Shown piece by piece: positions 43,984-51,977 of a DNA stretch of 64,000 nt (position 1 is its first letter; every line of letters starts with the position of its first letter). The position numbers and the translations under genes are program-made. The notes beneath the pieces are model-generated. The model was not told the DNA's origin, made no database searches, and saw only the letters and a list, made by a program, of their open reading frames with translations. Origin of the DNA: Aurantiochytrium sp. KH105 (lineage: Eukaryota; Sar; Bigyra; Thraustochytrida; Thraustochytriidae); NCBI GenBank assembly GCA_003116975.1, contig BGKB01000027.1:1-64000 (forward strand). The letters are read 5' to 3'.

Positions 43984-46473
43984 TTAGCCTACTCTTGCTT
44001 CTGCAAGCTTCTTCTTAGTGGCCGTGGCCTTGACCATTTGCGCAGCTACGCGCTGTTTCTGCTTGGTCTCAATCCCGCCATAAAAAGCACCATCCTGGGC
44101 AGCGAGCTCGGCTTCCTCGGCCGCGCAATGCGCAAGCTGATCCTCTTGCGTGATTTGCGCCAAGGCCACGGCATCTTCGGTGCGAGCATCGAGGAAGGCG
44201 CGATCATAAAATACTGGCCGGACCTTGGCGCGCTGTAGCCGTGCTCCGAGGTCAAACCATCGCTCACCATGGCAAAACGCCTTGTATTGCTGCGCAAGCG
44301 ACAAAATGACGCGTCGTTGATGCGAAAGCTCTTCGACAAATGATCCGTGCTTGTCGAGCTCAAGGCTCTCGAGAAGCGCAGAAATACGGTCGCGCATCTC
44401 CACAGCGTCTGCGGCGCTGAGGACCTTGCGCTGATCGTCGGGAAGCATAAGCGCCTGAGCATCGTTGAGTGCCTGAAGGAGACGTGCCCGCGGGCCCGTG
44501 GCAATTTGTGGCGGCGAAGACGATGACGATGACGATGCATTTGCGTTTCCGAGCGGCCGCTCGAGGTCTGTAATGAGGGCTTCCGTGCAAGACTTGGAGA
44601 CCCAGAGATCGAGGATGAGCGAGAGTGCATCTGCTTTGGAAGGTGTCGATGATTTGTAGTGCAATGCAATGGGCACAGCCTGCGGGTTGTTGGCGAGAAG
44701 GTCGGCAAGCAACGCGAGGGACTGGCCTTGCACTTGCACGACAGAGCCGTCGATGAGGTCGAGCACGCGTTCAATACCGTCTGCCTCCTCAATAAAGACC
44801 CGCTCCGATGCAGTATCATTTACGATGCAAGCGTGCGCGCACGCAAGCCCGGCAATTACGCAGGTTTCCTGATGACGCAAGGCAGCGCGGTCTGGAGTGA
44901 GAAGAATAGCAGCTACAGTCCGAATGCCGCCAGTCTCTTTGAGTGCTGGCGCCGCCGCGCTGCCCATGCGCGTAAGAACGAGCGCTGCCGCCTCGCGGAT
45001 CTCTTCGCTTGAAGAAGTCTCAATGAGGTATACAAGGAGATCCACCGTGGCATATAGGTCCTCGGGTAGATCTTGACAGTGCAAGGCTACTCGCAAGCAC
45101 GCTTGCACCAACTCGTTTTGCTCTTGCTGGTGATGTTCGTCGCGAATTACAACAGGCACGGCAAAGCCCGTCTCGGGTGCATCAAAGGATGCACGACCCA
45201 CAGCACAGCGCACCACATCAAGTGCGACGAGCTGGTCGCGGTCCTGAGGCCCCAACGCCGCGAGGAGGTCCAGCGCGTGAAGGCGGAGTGTCTCTCGCTG
45301 GCGCAGCGAGTATGGCGATGTTGGCACTCGTTGGGGCAGAGGCCCCGGCAGAACATAGCCTCGAAGCGTGTCGACAAACAGGGACTCGTCAATGACGGGT
45401 CTGCAAGCAGCGTCGCGCGCGAGGCGTCGGAGCGTGTGCCATGTGAGAAGCTTAAATTCGAGGTCCAAAGGGTCTGCGGTGGCATGGTGACGCGGGTCAC
45501 ACCCTGTGGGAAGTTCGTGCTCGGCCGCCGACGCGTAGAGCAAGAGGAGCGAGAGGAAGCCCGAGGACTTGAAAAGAGGAAGATTGGCGTCTCGCGAAGC
45601 GAGCTGTGCGGCAATGATGAGCACCTCGTTGCGGAGCTGCTTGTCAGCGGTGCGATGGCCTTCGAGAAGCATGCGTTCCATGAGAGAGCAAAGCATCCCA
45701 ACTGCACTCGGGTTACCGAGACGCGCCAAGGCATTGGCATGACGAAACTTGTCGAGAAGCTGCATCCGCGTCACGGCCATGCTACCGGCCAGACGGTCTG
45801 TCGAGTGCTCGAGCACGCTCCAGAGAATCTGAATCATGAGTCTAATTTCATCCTTGCGAAAGTCAATGACACGCGACACGACCTCAACAAGCATGTTGGG
45901 CACGTTGGCTCGCGTTAGATTGAGAGCATTTTCGCGGTGAACAGCGAGGGCCTGTACGAGGTCCATGAGCGCGACCACATCACAGCTTGCCGCGGCCGAG
46001 ACTTGAGCACGTTCGTACTCTGCAGAACTGATGCGACCATCGCCGTCCACGTCGTTGTCGTTGAGATTGTCAACGGTTTGAGCAACAGCGGCATCAACGA
46101 GATCCATGGCCCCATATCGCGCAAAAAGGGCGCCAATCCATCCATTCTCTTGGCGTGCAAAGCGCGTCAAAAGTTGTGCGCTGGCTGTAGCGATTGCTTT
46201 CGACCCGCTCAAAAGCTCGCACAGAACAACCAGGACGGAGCCGATGGAGGTCTCAAACCGGGCTCGCGCATGTGGCGTGCGCGCCTCGATTTTTTCGATG
46301 CGTTGCAAGGTTTGTGGCGCTTCGGCCATTTCCAGGTGGGGCAGCAGCTCGACAAAGGCGTCGCATTCGTCCATGAAGAGAGCAGGTCCTACGGCGCGCG
46401 CGATTTCCTCGCGTCTCCTCTCGCGCAGGTCTTGCGTCAGTTCATCCCCGAGAAAGCGCACGAGTGCCTCCAT
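43984..46473 (-). CDS. CFAP69: Armadillo-type helical repeat protein, probable CFAP69, with an EF-hand
   Basis: About 829 residues from the ATG at 46473 (MEALVRFLGDELTQDL). The open frame extends further upstream, but that part is basic, of low complexity and without similarity. Most of the chain is helical with Leu/Ala-rich ARM-like units. The order of blocks, such as SGFLSLLLLYAS, then FKLLTWHTLRRLA, then ETLRLHALDLLAALGP, recalls the ciliary protein CFAP69 (human about 940 residues), a component linked to sperm and olfactory cilia. A canonical EF-hand loop DVDGDGRISSAE lies at about residues 139-151, suggesting calcium binding. The C terminus is a charged coiled coil. The assignment rests on recalled family layout and is not certain; another ciliary ARM protein is possible. 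Confidence 0.6.
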   Translation of the reverse strand: MEALVRFLGDELTQDLRERRREEIARAVGPALFMDECDAFVELLPHLEMAEAPQTLQRIEKIEARTPHARARFETSIGSVLVVLCELLSGSKAIATASAQLLTRFARQENGWIGALFARYGAMDLVDAAVAQTVDNLNDNDVDGDGRISSAEYERAQVSAAASCDVVALMDLVQALAVHRENALNLTRANVPNMLVEVVSRVIDFRKDEIRLMIQILWSVLEHSTDRLAGSMAVTRMQLLDKFRHANALARLGNPSAVGMLCSLMERMLLEGHRTADKQLRNEVLIIAAQLASRDANLPLFKSSGFLSLLLLYASAAEHELPTGCDPRHHATADPLDLEFKLLTWHTLRRLARDAACRPVIDESLFVDTLRGYVLPGPLPQRVPTSPYSLRQRETLRLHALDLLAALGPQDRDQLVALDVVRCAVGRASFDAPETGFAVPVVIRDEHHQQEQNELVQACLRVALHCQDLPEDLYATVDLLVYLIETSSSEEIREAAALVLTRMGSAAAPALKETGGIRTVAAILLTPDRAALRHQETCVIAGLACAHACIVNDTASERVFIEEADGIERVLDLIDGSVVQVQGQSLALLADLLANNPQAVPIALHYKSSTPSKADALSLILDLWVSKSCTEALITDLERPLGNANASSSSSSSPPQIATGPRARLLQALNDAQALMLPDDQRKVLSAADAVEMRDRISALLESLELDKHGSFVEELSHQRRVILSLAQQYKAFCHGERWFDLGARLQRAKVRPVFYDRAFLDARTEDAVALAQITQEDQLAHCAAEEAELAAQDGAFYGGIETKQKQRVAAQMVKATATKKKLAEARVG

Positions 46474-47399
46474 CTTGTTCGCACAATGGCTTGCAAGTTT
46501 GGCGGTCAAATTGAGGGTTGCGTGTGAGCACCAGGCCCGCCTCGACGCAACAATCAAGGACCGCGGGCAGCTGCACGGTCCGCGCGCGCGCGCCCGAGGA
46601 GCGCACGCGACACCTCCGAATGTCTCTTGCCTTGTGCTATGCGCGTAGACAGACGTCAACGCTGTACAAGCATGAGATTGGAGACTCGGACTCCTGGACC
46701 AAGAGTCTCGCCGCATTTCAACGGATCTCCTTATTTTTTTTAACTTTTTTTTTTTCAAAAGGGCCTAGGCCTAACCTACTTTTGGGGGGACGTTGTCAAG
46801 GGACGAGCCATCATCGCTGGATGAGAGAAAGCTATCAAGCTGCCTATGCTTGGCTGTGCTTTGTCGTGCTTGCTTGTGACGGTGAACAGGAAATTCTTCT
46901 CGCAAAGGAAGACAAGCACCAAACACAAAATAGTCAATTCGTTGATCCATGAAAGTTCTACTCTTTGTTTTTCGTTTTCGTGCCCTGGGTAATATGTGCA
47001 CTCAGCATGCATGAGAGCTGAGAATGCTGGACACGGGTTCTAACGCTATTTCCCGAGCCATAAAGTTGATCTGATTGCAACAAGCCTACTTCAGATGCTA
47101 ATCACCAAAAAGGAGAATTGAGACAGCTTACAAACTCTTCATTGTCTGCTCACTGATCTTTCTATCCGTGCAAAGGTCTAAGCTCTCCATGCGAGTTTGC
47201 TGAAGTTTATTTTTTCGCCAAGTTATGATGGCACAATGACATGCAACAGAGAGCACTGTAGCGAGGAATCCAACACAAAAGGCCAGAACACTGCGTGACA
47301 ATGACGCCAGTTTTCTCACGGACGTAAAAGGAGGAGGAGGAGGAGGAGGAGGAGAAGAAGAAGAAGAGGAGGAAGAAGAACGAAAAAGAAGATCGACAC
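46474..47399. other. Intergenic
   Basis: No gene supported. The GC-rich 5' flank of the CFAP69-like gene passes into AT-rich sequence from about 46720, with GGA/GAA triplets at 47328-47390 next to the SDHAF1 stop. Confidence 0.5.
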
Positions 47400-47657
47400 T
47401 CAGCGCTTGATTTTGAAGACAGAAACGCGAGCGACATCCGCGCTCTCGAGCTCCTCGATGCGTCGCGTGCCTTGTCGCAGCATGAACTCGATTGTACGAA
47501 AGTCCTTGCGGTCAACATCGGCTGCGTCGCTTCTAAACTTGGTCTTGACGGTCTCAAAGTTCTTGAACGAGCTCGGACCGTCCTTTTTTCTCGCCACGCG
47601 CAGCGCCTTTCTGTAAAGATTCAGAACGTCCTTTTGCAGGCCCGAGTGCCGCAGCAT
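47400..47657 (-). CDS. SDHAF1: LYR-motif succinate dehydrogenase assembly factor 1
   Basis: 85 residues. The N terminus HSGLQKDVLNLYRKALRVAR holds the Leu-Tyr-Arg motif within the first helix, at the same place as in SDHAF1 (SGLQ...LYR). The second half (FRTIEFMLRQGTRRIEELES) matches the family's second and third helices with the basic RxxRR patch. LYR proteins bind the Fe-S co-chaperone HSC20 in the mitochondrial matrix; SDHAF1 helps insert Fe-S clusters into the SDHB subunit of complex II. Length and layout are typical. Other small LYRM proteins are the alternative, but the SGLQ start and spacing favour SDHAF1. Confidence 0.8.
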   Translation of the reverse strand: MLRHSGLQKDVLNLYRKALRVARKKDGPSSFKNFETVKTKFRSDAADVDRKDFRTIEFMLRQGTRRIEELESADVARVSVFKIKR

Positions 47658-47745
47658 CTTGGCTTGGCGATGCTTCAGTTGTCCCCCTCGCGAGCGTCTC
47701 CGTTGTCCACTGCCCCTCTAGCTCGCGCTCTCCGTTCGTTTAGCT

Positions 47746-47782
<37 letters not shown>

Positions 47783-48730
47783 TTCAGCTGCAGCTGGGCT
47801 TCTTTCGCTCCTCTTTTTGGTGTCTGCGCGTCCCGGGAGACAACCCACACACACAGAGGGATACCTGGCAGAGAAGCCTCGACGAGAGCAAGCTTCCCGC
47901 CGCTCTTCTCTGCTTCGCCCGGCCTGTCCGTACTCGCCTTCTCCCGCGCGCAAACAAACAAACAAACACACTCTGCAGACAGCAAGCAGCTGCCATGGCT
48001 GCAGACAGCAAGCAGCAGACAGCAAGCGCTTCTAGCCGCTCCAGAGCTTCTGTCCTCTCTAGAACCTGCGCAACCCCTCCTGCCGCCCTCCCTCCCGCTT
48101 CCACCGCGGGCACCCGCGGAACCCCCCTCTGCGCTCTCCGCCCCTTGCCCTGCTTTCCCACTCGGCTTGCGCTCCCTTCTTTCCTCCCGCTCCCCTCCTT
48201 TCGTGCCCTGCTTTCCTTCCGCCTCCCGGCCTGGGACGGACGCCGCCGCCCCTCCTCGCGCGGCGCGGGCGGGGCGGCCGCGGCGTGCGCGCGGGAGGCT
48301 GGCAGGCAGGGAGGGCGGGCGGCCGCGAGGAGCGAGGGCCGACAGGGCCGGCGGCCGCGGCGTGCAGGCGCGCGGCCGCGGCGGGCGGCGGGGGGCCGCG
48401 GCGGGACGGCGGCGCGAGCGGCCAGTCCAAGACGCGTCCAGGAGGAGGCAGGGAGAGAGAGAGACAGACAGACAGACAGACGACGGCGGGGCGGAGAGAA
48501 GACAGACCCTGTTGCGCGCGGGCGCGGCGGCAGAGCGCGGGGCGCGGCAGAGCGGCGGGCGCGGCAGAGCGCGGCGCGGCTGCTGCGGCGGACGCTGGCC
48601 GGCGCGGGAGGGAGGAGGGAGGGAGGGAGGGAGCGCGGGAAAGGGCGGACGCGAGATTTGAATCGATTCGAGCGCAATCGTCGACCGGCGGGGGAGCGGG
48701 GAGAAGGACGGACGCGCGCACGCAGACACG
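47658..48730. other. Divergent promoter region with CAG and GACA repeats
   Basis: No gene supported. It contains a CAG array at about 47745-47781, extremely GC-rich sequence at 48240-48640, and a GACA run near 48460-48480. Long low-complexity open frames on both strands are rejected. Confidence 0.5.
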
Positions 48731-49527
48731 ATGCTGGACCACCTTATGCCGTGCATCTTGAACGAGATGCTCGAGTTCCTCGGCGAGGAAGACCTTGTGC
48801 GGTACGTTGACCTGAATTCACTCTTCTTTCTTTCCTTCTTCCTCGCTTTCTCTGCCTCTCTCTCTTTTGCTTAGAACAAATGACTGACAAATTGACGAGG
48901 GGAACGCTACACAGACTGGGCATGTGCTGCACGCGGATGTACATTGACGTCATCAGAGAAGAACCGCTGTGGGCACGTCGCTGCGCCGAGCTCTGGCGCA
49001 ACAAGGTCTCCATCCCGCCGACATTGTTGACGCGGCCGGACATCCGCAGCTTCTTTTGGTCGCGTCTTGCAGCCAAGGACGTCTCGGCGGTCCATCTCGA
49101 GCACATTCTCACATCAACCTGCTTCCATATGCGCTTCGCGCAGGGCACGGCACAGCTGTATGGCTTCGAAGACGAAACTGGAAGACCCGTGCCCATGTTT
49201 CGGAAATTCGCCCCGGGAGGACGCTACTTGCGGTACCCCGAGGCGCACGATCGCGCCTCGAACTGCTGGGCCCTGAGCCCAGTCAAAGACCCTGTCGAGC
49301 ACCACGAGGAAATGTACGGACCTCTTTTGCCTGGCCACACGCTCAAGTGGAGCTTCAGCGCCGACGGCAAAAGCGTGGCGCTTGCCAACCTTCCGCCGCT
49401 GCGGGTGTCGCGTCGCGAAGACAATTGGGCTTGGAGACTCGAAAATGAGTTCCTCGTCTACGAGACATGCTCTGCGGAAACTGTCAATGATCCCCACCGC
49501 CTCGATGTCTCGTTCACAGCCATGTGA
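48731..49527 (+). CDS. F-box protein, two exons
   Basis: Probable substrate adaptor of an SCF ubiquitin ligase. Exon 1 (48731-48801) begins ATGCTGGACC and ends CTTGTGCG before GTACGT; exon 2 starts at 48915 after ACAG. The join makes an F-box of normal form, ILNEMLEFLGEED then LVRLGMCCTRMYIDVI, then EEPLWARRCAELW, which neither exon shows alone. The protein is 227 residues. After the F-box (about residues 5-50) there is a C-terminal domain with no repeats I recognise, with several Trp and Cys residues (SNCWALSPV, LKWSFSADGKSVAL). The second part may be a beta-rich substrate-binding domain. The only ATG upstream in the exon 2 frame lies within the intron, which supports splicing. Confidence 0.85.
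48802..48914 (+). other. Intron in the F-box gene
   Basis: 113 nt, GTACGT donor, pyrimidine-rich middle (CTTTCTTTCCTTC) and ACAG acceptor; splits the Arg codon CG|A inside the F-box. Confidence 0.85.
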
Positions 49528-50448
49528 GACTTGCACCTTTGGTGGCATTCTACCTTTTTTGACTCTCGCTGCCGCGGGAGTGGAGGACGGGATGAGCGCT
49601 ACGCATTGCGCCCTTCTGTGCCTCTCCCCTTCTCTATCTATTTTACTCTCGAAAGCTTGCTGCGAGCAGCAGCAGCAGCAGGCTTTCCCTTTCTTATTTT
49701 TGGCCATCTCACATGTATTGCCTTCTTGGCCTTCGCCTTCGCACATGTTGATACAAGTAAAAGAGCGAACTTCACATCGCTCACGGCGTCGCAATTATCT
49801 CGACTGTCTTATACCAATTTTACATACAAAGCATTTGACTTTTCCAGTCTTGTGTCATCAGGTGCAGTGTCAAGTATTTCGTGACACAAGAGGCTGCCTG
49901 GCTGCTTGGCTGTTGCCGAGCACGCCATCAACGTTTGCCAAGAATCGACATTCCGAATCGTTGGCATCTTCAAAATTGCTCGTTCTCACGCCGCATTGTC
50001 GAGGATTCTGGTCTCGTCGTCTGCCAATCCTTCATCTGCAGCACTGAGACTACAAAAAGGAGAGAAAAACAAGAAAAACAAGAAAAAGAAAAAAGCCCGA
50101 AAAGGCCACCAAAGAACAACAAAGCCAAGAAAAAGAAGAAGAAAGCGAGAGCGCAACAAACCCAGAAGCTGAGCGTGTTCGCTCGAACCCCTCGCGAGAG
50201 CGCCAACGAGAGCGCGACGGGCACGGGGAGAGGCGCGAGGAAGGGGCAAAGAAACGGGTGGGCTAGCGCACAGGCAAGCAAAGAAAAAACCGCTAATTAC
50301 GTCGAGCTCGACGTCTCTCTCTCGGAGGAGGGAGGAGGATCAAAGCAGCCCACTCGCGCTCGCCCGAGGAGCGGCCCGGCGACAGACAACATACAGGCTC
50401 GACAAGACGAGGCAAGACGAGACAAGTCGCGACACAGCATTCGCGAGA
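49528..50448. other. Intergenic
   Basis: No gene supported. An A-rich stretch (50055-50160) is followed by GACGA/GACAA pentamers (about 50400-50435) directly before the UBX gene start. Confidence 0.5.
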
Positions 50449-51753
50449 ATGAGCTCGTCGTCTTCTTCGTCCTCGTCCTCTTCGTCAGCAACAGGAAAAG
50501 GCCGACAACAGCGACCACGGAGACAAGTGGAAAACGCCGCCGCTGTCGTCGACCTTGTCGATGACGACGACATTCAGGTTGTTGGCGCTGACGCCCAAGT
50601 CTCAAAGTCATCAACCTCGCGAAAACGCACGCGAGGATCGGGTGATCGCGCTGATCGCTTACGCTCATCGAGGTCTGCAACCACGCAGGGGCTCGACGCC
50701 GAGGCCATTGCGGACGAAACCGATTCAGGTCCGTCGCGCAAGAAATCACGAAAGCGAAAGTCCAAGAGCTCCCGTAGGCAATCTTCGAAACGTTGTCGAC
50801 CAGCAAAAGAGAAAAGACGTTCGTCAAGGTACAATGATTATGACGACGACGACGACGACGACGACGACGAAGACTGGCGAGGTGATGATGACTTTATTGC
50901 GCCGGACGACGATGGCGGCGAGCAAGCCCGGCTGGCACGGGCGGTCATGGAAAGCATGAGAGATGCAATGCCCCGTGGTTTTGCGTTTGATCCCTTGCAA
51001 CAGACAAGACATGGACATGATATGCCGATGAGCCCGAGCGAGGCTTTTGAAGCAGACATGAAAAAAGCCATTGCTCAATCAAAAAGCGATGAGGCCGCCA
51101 AAATTCGCGAGGAACAAAACAGAGAATTCGAGCAATCGTTAGCAGCGGATCGCGCCAAGGAAGAAGCGAAACGACGCGAAATGCAAGAGAAAAACCGTGT
51201 CGAGCTCGAGCGCGAAAAGGCCAAGCAAGCCCGTCAGAAAGCGAGGGACGAGCGCATTGCTCTTTTGGAGTCGTGGAAAACATCCTTACCCCCAGAACCT
51301 GCATCGAGTGCACCTCAAGCCATTCATCTCGCTCTCTTGGTTCCTGCGGGCAGGTTCAAGCGTAGTTTTGACGAGGATGCCACCTTGTTCGACCTTATGC
51401 GCTGGGTTGCCATTACTGATCCGCGGTGCCACTTTGCGCCGAGCTTCGAGATCGTCGTGCCGCCGAATCGCCGCCTCTCATCGAATATGGCTGCCGACGA
51501 GATGAAGACGCAAACCCTCAAGGCACTTGGTCTACGCCGCGACGGGATCCGCGTGACAGTTGAGGAAGAGGACGACGAAGAGGAAGGAAAAGAAGAAACA
51601 GAAAAAGAAAAAGAAAACAACGAAGAAAAGGATCAAGCAAATGGCCTGAACGGACGCAGATTAGACGACAGAACCGATCGAGAAACGAAAAGTGGACAAA
51701 CTCGTGCGATAAAGCCTGGCACCCACGATGACGAGGTCGAGGAAATACTTTAG
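50449..51753 (+). CDS. UBX-domain protein with SUMO- and ubiquitin-interacting-like motifs
   Basis: Likely p97/CDC48 adaptor of the FAF1/UBXD type. 434 residues. After a poly-Ser start, VVDLVDDDD (33-41) and DIQVVG (41-46) look like SUMO-interacting motifs beside acidic residues. A basic, nuclear-signal-like stretch (RKKSRKRKSKSSRR) is followed by an Asp run. Two segments, LARAVMESMRDAM and ADMKKAIAQSKSDE (about 160-215), have the A-x3-S spacing of ubiquitin-interacting motifs. The sequence EQNREFEQSLAADRAKE is the hallmark preceding UBX domains, and a long coiled coil leads to the UBX domain at about 287-370 (IHLALLVPAGRFKRSF, then ATLFDLMRWV). A Glu/Lys-rich tail ends the protein. Role in ubiquitin-dependent unfolding is inferred. 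It converges on the receptor gene. Confidence 0.88.
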   Translation: MSSSSSSSSSSSSATGKGRQQRPRRQVENAAAVVDLVDDDDIQVVGADAQVSKSSTSRKRTRGSGDRADRLRSSRSATTQGLDAEAIADETDSGPSRKKSRKRKSKSSRRQSSKRCRPAKEKRRSSRYNDYDDDDDDDDDEDWRGDDDFIAPDDDGGEQARLARAVMESMRDAMPRGFAFDPLQQTRHGHDMPMSPSEAFEADMKKAIAQSKSDEAAKIREEQNREFEQSLAADRAKEEAKRREMQEKNRVELEREKAKQARQKARDERIALLESWKTSLPPEPASSAPQAIHLALLVPAGRFKRSFDEDATLFDLMRWVAITDPRCHFAPSFEIVVPPNRRLSSNMAADEMKTQTLKALGLRRDGIRVTVEEEDDEEEGKEETEKEKENNEEKDQANGLNGRRLDDRTDRETKSGQTRAIKPGTHDDEVEEIL

Positions 51754-51890
51754 AGAAACAAATGGAGCACGTTTATGCGTGTGAAGGCGACTCGTATTTT
51801 CCACACCATCATGATAGGCTACGGCCGGTGCTTTTGAGTCAGACTTGCACAAAAGTATTCGGTGGCCTCTGTCATTCGCCGCGGAGGGAG

Positions 51891-51917
51891 GGGGGGGGGG
51901 GGGGGGGGGGNNNGGGG
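51891..51917. repeat. G homopolymer with an assembly gap (NNN)
   Basis: Twenty G, then NNN at 51911-51913, then GGGG, lying between two converging stop codons. The true length is unknown. Confidence 0.95.
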
Positions 51918-51977
51918 CTTAGAAGGTATATAAAAATGAAACATCACTTGTCGCATGTGGAATGTATAAAATAAGCA

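Noticed and set aside
47740-48810. Overlapping 200-340-residue open frames on both strands before the F-box gene
   Set aside because: Arise from GC-rich sequence lacking stops; contradictory frames with no recognisable domain.
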